Source: Phocaeicola dorei (GTDB taxonomy: Bacteria > Bacteroidota > Bacteroidia > Bacteroidales > Bacteroidaceae). Taken from it: 64,000 nucleotides of DNA. Every line of letters begins with the position of its first letter. Within the stretch, counting starts at the first letter, position 1. The notes beneath the pieces were generated by a model. That model searched no databases and had not been told where the DNA came from. It saw nothing but the letters and a program-made list of their open reading frames with translations. A program made the translations under genes and the position numbers. Below are positions 42,787 through 51,670 of this stretch, in pieces. The stretch lies in the NCBI RefSeq assembly GCF_013009555.1, contig NZ_CP046176.1, positions 2,697,501-2,761,500 of the forward strand, written 5' to 3'.

Positions 42787-43287
42787 ATGTCAGTAGAAGG
42801 TAAATTTTTAAGTAAAGAGATTAACGATTTGTTTTGGAGAGAAGGCCTGACACTCGTTACTGCCGAGAGTTGCACGGCAGGAAGTGTGGCGGCCGCTATT
42901 ACAGCCGTTGCCGGAAGTTCACACTTCTTTAAAGGTGGAATTATCGCCTATTCCAACGAAATAAAGGAAAATCTGTTGGGGGTAAACCACGGAACTTTAG
43001 AAACTCATGGGGCTGTAAGTGAAGAAACCGTTATCGAAATGGTAAAAGGGGCGATGAAATCGATGAATTCTGATTGTGCTGTAGCAACTTCAGGTATCGC
43101 AGGGCCCACAGGAGGTACCCCCGACAAGCCGGTAGGTACCATTTGGATTGCTGCCGGATGTAAAGACAAAGTGATTACACTGAAATTGGAAGGCGACGAA
43201 GGAAGAAACAAAAACATTGCAAATGCAACCCAAAATGCACTGCAACTGCTCCGAAAGTTGTTCCAAAACGAAGAAAATGAGCAGTAA
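42787..43287 (+). CDS. pncC: CinA C-terminal domain, nicotinamide-nucleotide amidase
   Basis: A 166-residue stand-alone CinA C-terminal domain, matching PncC, which deamidates nicotinamide mononucleotide to nicotinic acid mononucleotide in NAD salvage. The active-site blocks are [17 protein letters not shown] (S and K region), [17 protein letters not shown] and [18 protein letters not shown]. There is no N-terminal molybdopterin-type domain. It lies 22 bases after tsaD. Confidence 0.9.
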   Translation: MSVEGKFLSKEINDLFWREGLTLVTAESCTAGSVAAAITAVAGSSHFFKGGIIAYSNEIKENLLGVNHGTLETHGAVSEETVIEMVKGAMKSMNSDCAVATSGIAGPTGGTPDKPVGTIWIAAGCKDKVITLKLEGDEGRNKNIANATQNALQLLRKLFQNEENEQ

Positions 43288-43391
43288 TTGCAGAATTATT
43301 TGCAAAAACTCTTGTTTTATACAAATAAAAGTGCTTATTTTGCACTCCGTTTGAAATAAGTATTGAAAAAAACTATAAAAATAAGATAGCA

Positions 43392-43652
43392 ATGTCGAAG
43401 ATTTGTCAAATTACCGGAAAGAAAGCCATGATTGGCAACAATGTTTCACACTCTAAGAGAAGAACCAAAAGAACTTTTGATGTGAACTTGTTTACTAAGA
43501 AATTCTACTATGTAGAACAAGATTGCTGGATTAGCCTGAATATCTGCGCTAACGGCTTACGTGTGATTAATAAAAAAGGCTTGGATGCAGCGCTGAATGA
43601 AGCGGTAACCAAAGGCTATTGTGATTGGAAAAGCATCAAAATTATTGGTTAA
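43392..43652 (+). CDS. rpmB: 50S ribosomal protein L28
   Basis: An 86-residue ribosomal protein: it opens [20 protein letters not shown] and contains [20 protein letters not shown]. Length is normal. It leads a three-gene unit with rpmG and a DUF4295 gene. A -7-like TTATTTTG at 43335-43342 with CTTG 20 bases upstream is the likely promoter. Confidence 0.97.
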   Translation: MSKICQITGKKAMIGNNVSHSKRRTKRTFDVNLFTKKFYYVEQDCWISLNICANGLRVINKKGLDAALNEAVTKGYCDWKSIKIIG

Positions 43653-43672
43653 TTAAAAAGGAGAGATAGACT

Positions 43673-43861
43673 ATGGCAAAGAAGGCTAAAGGTAATAGAG
43701 TACAGGTAATCCTTGAATGCACAGAAATGAAGGATAGTGGTATGCCGGGAACTTCTCGTTACATTACAACAAAAAATAGAAAAAATACCACTGAAAGATT
43801 GGAACTTAAGAAGTACAATCCTATTTTGAAAAGAGTAACAGTTCACAAAGAAATTAAATAA
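43673..43861 (+). CDS. rpmG: 50S ribosomal protein L33
   Basis: A 62-residue ribosomal protein with [12 protein letters not shown] and [20 protein letters not shown]. It has no cysteine pair of the zinc-binding type, so it is the C-minus form. It lies 20 bases after rpmB. Confidence 0.97.
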   Translation: MAKKAKGNRVQVILECTEMKDSGMPGTSRYITTKNRKNTTERLELKKYNPILKRVTVHKEIK

Positions 43862-43870
43862 TTATAACCC

Positions 43871-44026
43871 ATGGCAAAGAAAACAGTCGCAACCCTTCAG
43901 ACAGGTAAAGAAGGACGTTCTTATACTAAGGTTATCAAGATGGTTAAATCTCCGAAAACAGGAGCTTACATCTTCGATGAGCAAATGGTACCTAACGAAA
44001 AAGTTCAAGACTTTTTCAAGAAATAA
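43871..44026 (+). CDS. DUF4295 family protein
   Basis: A 51-residue basic protein with ATG at 43871 and stop at 44024-44026. It opens MAKKTVATLQTGKEGRSYTK and ends VPNEKVQDFFKK. It is the small conserved Bacteroidetes protein found after L33. The association with two ribosomal proteins and its charge suggest a ribosome-linked role, which is inference. It lies nine bases after rpmG and is followed by a terminator. Confidence 0.88.
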   Translation: MAKKTVATLQTGKEGRSYTKVIKMVKSPKTGAYIFDEQMVPNEKVQDFFKK

Positions 44027-44046
44027 TTCAGTCGGAAGACTAATGG

Positions 44047-44083
44047 AAAGTTCCTTTCATATATTATGGAAGGAACTTTTTTT
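44047..44083 (+). terminator. Rho-independent terminator
   Basis: A 14-base stem with one wobble pair (44047-44060 with 44066-44079) followed by a T run. It ends the rpmB-rpmG-DUF4295 unit. Confidence 0.9.
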
Positions 44084-44137
44084 ATACCACAATGTTATCA
44101 TCATAATACATTATGACCAATCATTGTGACACTTTTT

Positions 44138-44169
44138 TTTGTCCGTGTAAGAGATTAGTTATATCTTTG
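44138..44169 (+). promoter_or_regulatory. Promoter of ftsY
   Basis: TTTG at 44138-44141, 20 bases, TATCTTTG at 44162-44169. Both boxes match the consensus exactly. Confidence 0.8.
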
Positions 44170-44198
44170 TAGCATAAACAGATAAATCAGACTCCAAT

Positions 44199-45158
44199 AT
44201 GGGATTTTTTAATTTTTTCTCGAAAGAAAAGAAGGAAACTTTAGACAAAGGATTGTCCAAAACCAAAGAAAGTGTATTTAGTAAGATTGCCCGTGCCGTA
44301 GCTGGTAAATCAAAAGTAGACGATGAAGTATTGGATAATCTGGAAGAAGTGCTTATTACTTCGGATGTAGGCGTTGAAACAACTCTAAATATTATTAAAC
44401 GCATTGAAGAAAGAGTTGCCAAAGATAAATATGTAAACACTCAGGAACTGAACAAGATTCTCCGTGAAGAGATAGCGGCATTATTGACTGAAAATAACAC
44501 GGTGGATTCGGATGATTTCACTGTTCCGGAAGGTAAGAAGCCCTATGTCATCATGGTGGTAGGTGTAAACGGTGTGGGTAAAACTACAACCATTGGCAAA
44601 TTGGCATATCAATTTAAGAAGGCGGGCAAATCCGTCTATTTGGGTGCCGCTGATACATTCCGTGCTGCCGCCGTAGAACAATTGGATATTTGGGGAGAAA
44701 GAGTAGGAGTGCCTGTTATTAAACAGAAAATGGGATCAGATCCCGCATCCGTAGCTTTTGATACCTTAAGCTCTGCCGTAGCTAATAATGCAGATGTAGT
44801 AATTATTGATACCGCAGGTCGTCTTCACAATAAAGTAGGTTTGATGAACGAGCTTACTAAAATCAAGAATGTGATGAAGAAAGTTGTTGCGGACGCACCT
44901 CACGAAGTATTGCTGGTTTTAGACGGTTCTACCGGTCAAAACGCATTTGAACAAGCAAAACAGTTTACTTTGGCTACAGAAGTTACTGCTATGGCAATTA
45001 CCAAATTGGACGGAACAGCCAAGGGGGGCGTTGTAATTGGCATCTCAGAGCAGTTCAAAATTCCCGTAAAATATATTGGATTGGGCGAAGGTATTGAAGA
45101 CATGCAGGTATTCCGCAAAAAAGAATTTGTAGACTCACTATTTGGAGAGACTGAATAA
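44199..45158 (+). CDS. ftsY: Signal recognition particle receptor FtsY
   Basis: A 319-residue GTPase that docks SRP-ribosome complexes at the membrane. The four-helix N domain is followed by the G domain with GVNGVGKTTTIGKLA, DTFRAAAVEQL, DTAGRL and TKLDGTAKGG. The N-terminus (MGFFNFFSKEKKE) is a short amphipathic lipid-binding helix, without the long acidic A domain of E. coli. It lies three bases before rimO. Confidence 0.97.
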   Translation: MGFFNFFSKEKKETLDKGLSKTKESVFSKIARAVAGKSKVDDEVLDNLEEVLITSDVGVETTLNIIKRIEERVAKDKYVNTQELNKILREEIAALLTENNTVDSDDFTVPEGKKPYVIMVVGVNGVGKTTTIGKLAYQFKKAGKSVYLGAADTFRAAAVEQLDIWGERVGVPVIKQKMGSDPASVAFDTLSSAVANNADVVIIDTAGRLHNKVGLMNELTKIKNVMKKVVADAPHEVLLVLDGSTGQNAFEQAKQFTLATEVTAMAITKLDGTAKGGVVIGISEQFKIPVKYIGLGEGIEDMQVFRKKEFVDSLFGETE

Positions 45159-45161
45159 TAA

Positions 45162-46460
45162 ATGAAACGTAACACAATAGATATCATCACCTTAGGGTGT
45201 TCCAAAAACTTAGTAGACTCAGAAAAGCTGATGCGTCAGCTGGAAGCAAACGGTTATAAAGTAACTCATGATTCCGATAAACCGCAAGGAGAAATCGCAG
45301 TTATTAATACATGTGGTTTTATCGGCGATGCCAAAGAGGAATCGATCAATATGATATTGGAATTTTGTCAGGCCAAAGAAGAAGGGAAACTCAAAAAACT
45401 ATATGTAATGGGTTGCCTTTCAGAAAGATATCTAAAAGAATTGGCATTGGAAATTCCTCAAGTAGACAAATTCTATGGTAAGTTTAATTGGAATGAGTTA
45501 CTGGCAGATTTAGGCAAAGCATACAAGGCGGAATTTGCCATTGAACGGACATTAACCACTCCTCATCACTATGCTTATCTGAAAATATCAGAAGGCTGTG
45601 ACCGTAAATGTTCTTATTGTGCCATTCCTATTATTACAGGACGCCACATTTCACGTCCGATGGAGGAGATTATTGATGAAGTGAAACTACTTGTATCCGA
45701 AGGAGTAAAGGAGTTCCAAATTATAGCCCAAGAATTGACTTACTACGGCGTAGATCTATATAAAAGTCAGAAATTGCCCGAACTCATCGAAAGAATTGCT
45801 AATGTTCCCGGTGTAGAATGGATACGTTTACACTATGCATATCCGGCGCATTTCCCGGAAGAATTATTCCGTGTTATGCGCGAACACGATAATGTATGCA
45901 AATATATGGATATCGCCCTGCAACACATTAGTGACAATATGCTGAATAAAATGCGCCGACACGTAAGTAAAGCGGAAACCTACGAATTAATCGAAAAATT
46001 TCGTCGGGAAGTACCCGGTATTCACTTACGTACAACATTAATGGTAGGACATCCCGGCGAGGCTGAAGAAGATTTTGAAGAATTAAAAGAATTCGTCAAA
46101 AAAGTACGATTTGACCGGATGGGGGCCTTTGCATACTCAGAAGAAGAAGGAACATTCGCCGCTAAAGAATACGAAGATTCCATTTCTCATGAAGTGAAAC
46201 AACAGCGCTTGGATGAATTAATGGCACTTCAGCAGGAAATAGCCGGCGAACTGAGCCAAACGAAAATAGGTAAAGAATTCAAAGTCATTATAGACCGGAA
46301 GGAAGGAGATTACTACATAGGCAGAACCCAGTTTGACTCTCCTGAGGTAGATCCTGAGGTCTTGATAAAAGCTGATGACGAGTACTTAAAAATAGGTGAA
46401 TTCTATAAAGTGAAAATTACAGCCGCCGATGATTTTGACCTATACGCCAGCATTTTATAG
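45162..46460 (+). CDS. rimO: Ribosomal protein S12 methylthiotransferase
   Basis: A 432-residue radical-SAM enzyme that methylthiolates Asp88 of ribosomal protein S12. Domains: UPF0004 with cysteines in LGCSKN, NTCGFIGDAK and GCLSERY; radical-SAM core with the CxxxCxxC cluster in EGCDRKCSYCAIP; TRAM domain from about 365. The sequence is full length. It is cotranscribed with ftsY. Confidence 0.97.
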   Translation: MKRNTIDIITLGCSKNLVDSEKLMRQLEANGYKVTHDSDKPQGEIAVINTCGFIGDAKEESINMILEFCQAKEEGKLKKLYVMGCLSERYLKELALEIPQVDKFYGKFNWNELLADLGKAYKAEFAIERTLTTPHHYAYLKISEGCDRKCSYCAIPIITGRHISRPMEEIIDEVKLLVSEGVKEFQIIAQELTYYGVDLYKSQKLPELIERIANVPGVEWIRLHYAYPAHFPEELFRVMREHDNVCKYMDIALQHISDNMLNKMRRHVSKAETYELIEKFRREVPGIHLRTTLMVGHPGEAEEDFEELKEFVKKVRFDRMGAFAYSEEEGTFAAKEYEDSISHEVKQQRLDELMALQQEIAGELSQTKIGKEFKVIIDRKEGDYYIGRTQFDSPEVDPEVLIKADDEYLKIGEFYKVKITAADDFDLYASIL

Positions 46461-46533
46461 GCTTTTTCCCATATAAAGTTTGGATAATGTTTGTTTTTTT
46501 ACTAATATAGCAACCAAATTAACACTTTAAGCT

Positions 46534-46806
46534 TTGAATAACAAAGAATTTATATCTGAATTATCACGTAAACTAGGATATACAAATAAAGATACATCAC
46601 AATTGGTATCCTCAGTCATTGGTGTTATGACCCAAGAATTGCAAGATGGCAACAACATTGTAATTCAGGGATTTGGTACGTTTGAGGTTAAGAAAAAATT
46701 GGAAAGAATTTCTATTAACCCGGCTACTCAACAACGTATGCTGATTCCCCCCAAGTTAGTGCTGACTTACAAACCCAGTGTAACCTTAAAAGAAAAGTTT
46801 AAATAA
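46534..46806 (+). CDS. HU-family DNA-binding protein, TTG start
   Basis: A 90-residue HU/IHF-like protein that bends and compacts DNA. It opens with the helical pair NKEFISELSRKLGYTNKDTS and has the beta-arm region QGFGTFEVKKKLERISINPA. The start is TTG at 46534. A stop codon lies six bases upstream in the same frame and there is no ATG near the N-terminus. The last part of the arm (NPATQQRMLIPPK) is close to the family GRNPxTGxxxxIP pattern. A longer HU-containing gene follows 25 bases later, so they may be cotranscribed. Confidence 0.88.
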   Translation: MNNKEFISELSRKLGYTNKDTSQLVSSVIGVMTQELQDGNNIVIQGFGTFEVKKKLERISINPATQQRMLIPPKLVLTYKPSVTLKEKFK

Positions 46807-46831
46807 AATAGCCCTTATTTATAATATTATC

Positions 46832-48151
46832 ATGAGCGAGAAAGTAACCATACAAGATATCATCGAACTTTTGGCTGAGAAACACAGCATGACTAAAAAA
46901 GATGCTGAAATCTTTGTCAAAGGAATGTTTGAACTGATAGAGGAAGCTCTAGCTACTGAAAAGTATGTAAAGGTTAAAGGACTAGGTACGTTTAAACTCA
47001 CAGAGGTGGAGAGTCGTGAAAGTGTAAACGTAAATACGGGGGAAAGAATTGAAATACAGGGTCATACAAAAATATCTTTTACTCCGGATTCCAGCATGAA
47101 AGATTTAATAAATAAGCCATTTGCTCATTTTGAAACGGTTATATTAAATGAGAATACCAAATTGGAAGATACCGAAACAGAAATAGAAGGAGAGGAGGAA
47201 GATACCGTTGACGAAAACGCGCCTAAGCCTAAACAAACAGTTGCGGCTAAAGAGGTTGAACTCATAGAAACGGAAAATACAGAAGATTCTCCAAATGAGA
47301 ATCCCATTGCCTCGGAAGATATTGTCACTGAAGCAGAAAAGGATATTGTTGTTGAAACGGCTGTTCCCCAAACGGTTTCTCCTTTAGCAGAAACAATAGA
47401 AGGAAACAAGGTAACAGACAAACCTCAAGAAGAAGTTATGACTATTGCCGATGCAGCCATACTGGCTGCTCATAAAGCTTGTGAAGAAAAAACATCTTTG
47501 GAAATAATAGTGCCACAAGAGGCAACCCCGTCAGAAAAAACGGTAACTGTTACTTCTAATTTTGAAAAAGAACAGAAGATAGAGGAAACAACAGAAGCAC
47601 AAGAAATCTCAGGAGAGAAAAAGAACAGAGTTTCCCGGGGAATTATTCTTGTTATCATTTTGATTGTCTGCATCACAGGTGGCATATATTGGTATTTGCA
47701 ATCAGATAAAACTTCGGATTTACAATCGCCGGCTACAATAAAAAACACCCAAGAACAATTGGAAGAGGATATTCCTGCAATTCCGGTTAATGACTCATTA
47801 ATGCAAGGTAAAGATACCGCAAACATATGGACGGATGTTACTAGAAAAGAAACCATCAGTCAATCACAACAGGCTGTATCTCCTAGTACGAAAAAGAGTT
47901 CTGGCGTTGCTGTAACTGCAAATGTTGAAAAAGAAACTTTAGCCGACACTGTAGAATATGACATAACAGGGACTAAAACTAATTACACATTACGAGAAGG
48001 AGAGAGCCTGGTAAAATTAGCTGTGAAATTCTATGGTACAAAAAAGCTATGGCCCTATATCGTGAAACATAATAAAAACATCATTAAAGATGCCGACAGA
48101 GTACCCATAGGGACTACTCTGCGTATTCCTGAATTAACTCCTAAAAAATAA
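46832..48151 (+). CDS. HU domain-transmembrane-LysM protein
   Basis: A 439-residue protein of unusual layout. Residues 1-95 form an HU-type DNA-binding domain (KVKGLGTFKLTEVESRESVN). Residues about 100-265 are an acidic, low-complexity linker rich in E, T and V. Residues 270-289 (GIILVIILIVCITGGIYWYL) form one membrane span with basic residues before it, so the N-end is inside. Residues 385-435 form a LysM domain (YTLREGESLVKLAVKFYGTK) on the other side. The design suggests a link from DNA in the cytoplasm to peptidoglycan in the periplasm. The direct HU neighbour upstream supports a nucleoid role. Function is inference. Confidence 0.85.
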   Translation: MSEKVTIQDIIELLAEKHSMTKKDAEIFVKGMFELIEEALATEKYVKVKGLGTFKLTEVESRESVNVNTGERIEIQGHTKISFTPDSSMKDLINKPFAHFETVILNENTKLEDTETEIEGEEEDTVDENAPKPKQTVAAKEVELIETENTEDSPNENPIASEDIVTEAEKDIVVETAVPQTVSPLAETIEGNKVTDKPQEEVMTIADAAILAAHKACEEKTSLEIIVPQEATPSEKTVTVTSNFEKEQKIEETTEAQEISGEKKNRVSRGIILVIILIVCITGGIYWYLQSDKTSDLQSPATIKNTQEQLEEDIPAIPVNDSLMQGKDTANIWTDVTRKETISQSQQAVSPSTKKSSGVAVTANVEKETLADTVEYDITGTKTNYTLREGESLVKLAVKFYGTKKLWPYIVKHNKNIIKDADRVPIGTTLRIPELTPKK

Positions 48152-48152
48152 G

Positions 48153-48208
48153 ACTTCTTGTATTTTGCCTGCTTTCGACTTAAATAAAGCAGGCAAAATA
48201 CAAGAAGT
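48153..48208. terminator. Long perfect hairpin
   Basis: A 23-base perfect stem (48153-48175 with 48186-48208) and a ten-base loop begin two bases after the stop codon. It is longer than most terminators here, and no T run follows on the plus strand. It probably ends the HU-LysM unit. Confidence 0.7.
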
Positions 48209-48433
48209 AAAAAAAGTGCGCTCAACTGATATTCTCACTCTACAAACCTTATCTTTGTATTTTAAAATTCTTTAGCCCAATAACCTTTAAAAAGTAGAGA
48301 TGCACTTTACTTTTTTAATAAAAATTAGTTGCCGCTGTTAATTAATTACCGTAATTTTGGCTGCGTTAAATGAACAAGGCTATTTACAAGCCCGTTATTA
48401 GATCAATAAAGAAACAACTAAATAAACAAAATT
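48209..48433 (+). promoter_or_regulatory. Promoter region of the moxR-bat operon
   Basis: Two exact -7 boxes are present: TATCTTTG at 48250-48257 and TAATTTTG at 48352-48359. The second has GTTG at 48328-48331 with a 20-base spacer and is the better promoter. The leader from it is about 70 bases. Confidence 0.6.
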
Positions 48434-49429
48434 ATGGCTGAAGCAATTGACATTCGCGAACTAAACGAACGAATTGAAAGACAAAGTGCGTTCGTAACCA
48501 ACTTAATGACTGGTATGGACCAGGTTATTGTAGGTCAGAAACATTTGGTAGAATCATTACTTATCGGTTTACTGTCCGATGGTCATATCCTGTTGGAAGG
48601 TGTTCCGGGTCTGGCAAAGACTCTGGCGATCAAAACGCTTGCATCTTTGATTGATGCCAAGTACAGCCGAATCCAGTTTACTCCAGACTTGCTGCCCGCC
48701 GACGTTATCGGTACCATGATTTATAGTCAGAAAGACGAACAATTCATAGCAAAGAAAGGTCCGATTTTTGCAAATTTCGTATTAGCCGATGAAATTAACC
48801 GTGCCCCGGCTAAAGTACAGAGTGCTTTGCTGGAAGCCATGCAGGAACGTCAAGTCACACTGAGCAAGGAAACCTTTATGCTACCCGAACCTTTCCTTGT
48901 AATGGCTACTCAGAACCCGATTGAACAGGAAGGTACCTATCCGCTTCCCGAAGCCCAGGTAGACCGTTTTATGCTGAAAGTTATTATCGACTATCCGAAA
49001 CTGGAAGAAGAAAAGAAAATCATCCGCCAAAATATTACTGGAGAGAAAATCGAAGTTCGTCCCATTCTGAAAGCAACAGATATTATGGAAGCCCGCAAAG
49101 TGGTGCGCCAAGTCTATCTGGACGAAAAGATAGAGCAATACATCGCTGATATCGTATTCGCAACCCGTTTCCCTGAAAAATATGACTTGAAAGAACTGAA
49201 AGACATGATTGGTTTCGGTGGTTCACCGCGTGCATCTATCAATTTGGCATTGGCAGCACGCAGTTATGCGTTCATCAAACGTCGTGGTTACGTAATTCCC
49301 GAAGATGTTCGTGCAGTTGCTCACGATGTGCTTCGCCACCGTATCGGCTTGACTTACGAAGCAGAGGCTATGAATATGTCTTCTGATGAAATTGTAAGCA
49401 AAATCCTGAATAAAGTGGAAGTACCCTAA
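48434..49429 (+). CDS. MoxR-family AAA+ ATPase of the Bat operon
   Basis: A 331-residue ATPase of the MoxR family, predicted to remodel or assist protein complexes together with VWA proteins. Walker A LLEGVPGLAKTL (about 56-67), Walker B LADEINRAPAKVQSALLEAM, the sensor ATQNPIEQEGTYPLPEAQVDRF. It is the first gene of the operon with a DUF58 protein and BatA-BatE, a set known in Bacteroides fragilis to promote aerotolerance. Confidence 0.95.
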   Translation: MAEAIDIRELNERIERQSAFVTNLMTGMDQVIVGQKHLVESLLIGLLSDGHILLEGVPGLAKTLAIKTLASLIDAKYSRIQFTPDLLPADVIGTMIYSQKDEQFIAKKGPIFANFVLADEINRAPAKVQSALLEAMQERQVTLSKETFMLPEPFLVMATQNPIEQEGTYPLPEAQVDRFMLKVIIDYPKLEEEKKIIRQNITGEKIEVRPILKATDIMEARKVVRQVYLDEKIEQYIADIVFATRFPEKYDLKELKDMIGFGGSPRASINLALAARSYAFIKRRGYVIPEDVRAVAHDVLRHRIGLTYEAEAMNMSSDEIVSKILNKVEVP

Positions 49430-49503
49430 GGATTGTGTTCTGAGGCAGTTCTTAATTGCTTGACAATTAGGAAGAAACCCTGGAAACAAAAGGTTGAGTA
49501 CAG

Positions 49504-49592
49504 AGTTCCACATGGGTGGGACTGTCATTCCACCCATGTGGAACTCCCGTTTCATCTATGTGGGACCACCATCCCACATGGGTGGAACACCA
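49504..49592. repeat. Cluster of palindromic CCACATGGGTGG units
   Basis: Hairpin A has a 16-base perfect stem (49504-49519 with 49530-49545). Hairpin B is ATGTGGGA (49558-49565) with TCCCACAT (49572-49579). The core TTCCAC-CCATGTGG occurs three times in alternating orientation, with a degenerate fourth copy. The cluster lies between moxR and the DUF58 gene in an otherwise tightly packed operon. It looks like a REP-type extragenic repeat. Confidence 0.75.
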
Positions 49593-49678
49593 AATGCATC
49601 CGTTTGAAAAACCATTCTCGATAGGAGAAAAAACAGAAACCGATGCGCCGGATAAATAAACAACATAGTACGAACAGT

Positions 49679-50548
49679 ATGGAAACAAGTGATTTATTAA
49701 AACGGGTTCGCCAGATTGAAATCAAGACACGCGGACTTTCGAACAATATCTTTGCCGGACAGTATCACTCTGCATTCAAGGGCAAAGGTATGTCATTCTC
49801 GGAAGTACGTGAATATCAGTATGGTGACGACGTACGTGACATTGATTGGAACGTAACCGCCCGCTACAACAAACCTTTTGTCAAGGTGTTTGAAGAAGAG
49901 CGCGAATTGACGGTTATGCTCTTGATTGATGTTTCGAACAGCTTGGATTTCGGTACGGTGAAGCAGTTGAAGAAGGATATGGTGACCGAGATTGCCGCTA
50001 CATTGGCATTCTCGGCCATTCAAAATAACGATAAAATCGGAGTTATTTTCTTTTCAGACCGGATTGAGAAATTCATTCCGCCTAAAAAAGGCCGTAAACA
50101 TATTCTTTATATCATCCGTGAACTGCTTGATTTCAAGCCCGAGAGCAAGCGTACAGATATAAAAACGGCTGTGGAATATCTGACCAACGTAATCAAAAAA
50201 CGTTGCACCACCTTTATGATAAGCGACTTTATAGATGAAAACGACTTCCGCAATGCTTTGACCATTGCCAACCGGAAACATGATATCGTAGCTATTCAGG
50301 TATACGACCGCCGCATGGCAGAGTTACCTGATGTGGGACTGATGAAAGTACGCGATGCCGAAACCGGCCACGAGCAATGGATTGACACCTCGTCACGAGC
50401 TTTGCGTCGCGCACATAATGACTGGTGGATACAGCGTCAGGGAGTATTGAATGAAACATTTACTAAAAGTAATGTGGACTCTGTATCTATCCGCACGGAT
50501 CAGGATTATGTGAAATCGTTGCTTAACTTATTTGCTAAACGAAATTAA
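49679..50548 (+). CDS. DUF58 domain protein of the Bat operon
   Basis: A 289-residue cytoplasmic protein of the DUF58 family with a von Willebrand-like fold: the characteristic FAGQYHSAFKGKGMSFSEVREYQYGDDVRDIDWNVTARYNKPF region (given by positions about 24-67), then LLIDVSNSLDF with the DxSxS-like metal site. It probably works with the MoxR ATPase. ATG 49643, 12 codons earlier, is possible, but the sequence before 49679 is unlike the family. It lies six bases before the next gene. Confidence 0.9.
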   Translation: METSDLLKRVRQIEIKTRGLSNNIFAGQYHSAFKGKGMSFSEVREYQYGDDVRDIDWNVTARYNKPFVKVFEEERELTVMLLIDVSNSLDFGTVKQLKKDMVTEIAATLAFSAIQNNDKIGVIFFSDRIEKFIPPKKGRKHILYIIRELLDFKPESKRTDIKTAVEYLTNVIKKRCTTFMISDFIDENDFRNALTIANRKHDIVAIQVYDRRMAELPDVGLMKVRDAETGHEQWIDTSSRALRRAHNDWWIQRQGVLNETFTKSNVDSVSIRTDQDYVKSLLNLFAKRN

Positions 50549-50553
50549 AGAAT

Positions 50554-51651
50554 ATGAATATACTGAATACTAGCAAAAAGTTCTTGAAAGCTGGAGTTTG
50601 TGCAATTATGCTGATAACAGCCGGACAGGCACAGGCACAGCAGGTTACGGTAGACGCCAGCATTGACTCGCTGCAACTTCTCATTGGCGAACAGGCTAAA
50701 GTGAAGCTGGAAATCAGCATGGATGCCAAGCAAAAACTGCAACTTCCGTTCCTACGCGATACATTGGTAAAAGGAGTGGAGATATTGGATATAGCCAAGC
50801 CTGATACCCAGATGCTGAACGATGGAAAGCGTATGCTGATAAAACAGGAATATACAATAACTTCTTTTGACTCGGCACTTTACTATCTTCCCCCATTCGA
50901 GGTGATGGTAAACGGAGAGTCTTACCGGTCCAAAGCATTGGCCGTAAAAGTATATTCCATTCCGGTAGATACGCTGCATCCCGAACAATTCTTCGGACCG
51001 AAGACCGTTCGCGAAGTACCTATCACCTGGGATGACGTATCGGCCATCGTATGGCTTACCTTGCTGATGCTTGCTTTGGGCGGACTAGCTTACTACCTGT
51101 TTGTACGCTACAAAGATAACAAGCCTATCATCAAGAAGATCAAGATTGAACCGAAGTTGCCGCCACACCAGCAGGCGTTGAAGGAAATAGAGCGTATCAA
51201 GGGAGACAAAACCTTGCGTACAGCCGATCCGAAGACCTATTATACCGAGCTGACGGATGTACTCCGTACTTATATGGAAGAACGATTCGGCTTTAACGCT
51301 ATGGAGATGACTTCATCCGAAATTATTGATAAGCTACAGGAAATCAACGACAAAGAGTCTATCAAGGATTTGATGTATTTGTTCCAGACTGCCGACTTGG
51401 TGAAATTCGCCAAACATTCTCCGTTGATGAATGAAAACGATATGAATCTGGTAAACGCAGTAGACTTTATCAATAATACAAAAGTGGAACCAGACCCGAA
51501 TGCAAAGCCCGAACCTACGGAAATCACCGTGGAGGAAAAGCGAAGCAAACAGGGCAGAATGATTCTGCTGGGCAGCATCAGCATCATTGTTATTGCGATT
51601 GTGGTAATTCTATATAAGGTGCTGAGTGGTGTATATAACCTCTGGTTTTAA
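50554..51651 (+). CDS. Bat operon membrane protein, BatD-like features
   Basis: A 365-residue exported protein. It has a signal peptide (residues 1-28, ending AQAQ), a periplasmic beta domain, one membrane span near 165-187, a cytoplasmic stretch with the motif TDVLRTYMEERFGFNAMEMTS, and a second span near 338-360. The gene is a constant member of this operon in Bacteroides but has no agreed function. It may present the VWA proteins to the MoxR/DUF58 pair; inference only. Confidence 0.85.
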   Translation: MNILNTSKKFLKAGVCAIMLITAGQAQAQQVTVDASIDSLQLLIGEQAKVKLEISMDAKQKLQLPFLRDTLVKGVEILDIAKPDTQMLNDGKRMLIKQEYTITSFDSALYYLPPFEVMVNGESYRSKALAVKVYSIPVDTLHPEQFFGPKTVREVPITWDDVSAIVWLTLLMLALGGLAYYLFVRYKDNKPIIKKIKIEPKLPPHQQALKEIERIKGDKTLRTADPKTYYTELTDVLRTYMEERFGFNAMEMTSSEIIDKLQEINDKESIKDLMYLFQTADLVKFAKHSPLMNENDMNLVNAVDFINNTKVEPDPNAKPEPTEITVEEKRSKQGRMILLGSISIIVIAIVVILYKVLSGVYNLWF

Positions 51652-51670
51652 CAAATAAATACTAGGAACA

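Noticed and set aside
49433..49624. Small gene between moxR and DUF58
   Set aside because: The frame is an effect of the palindromic repeats, which also give open frames on the other strand.
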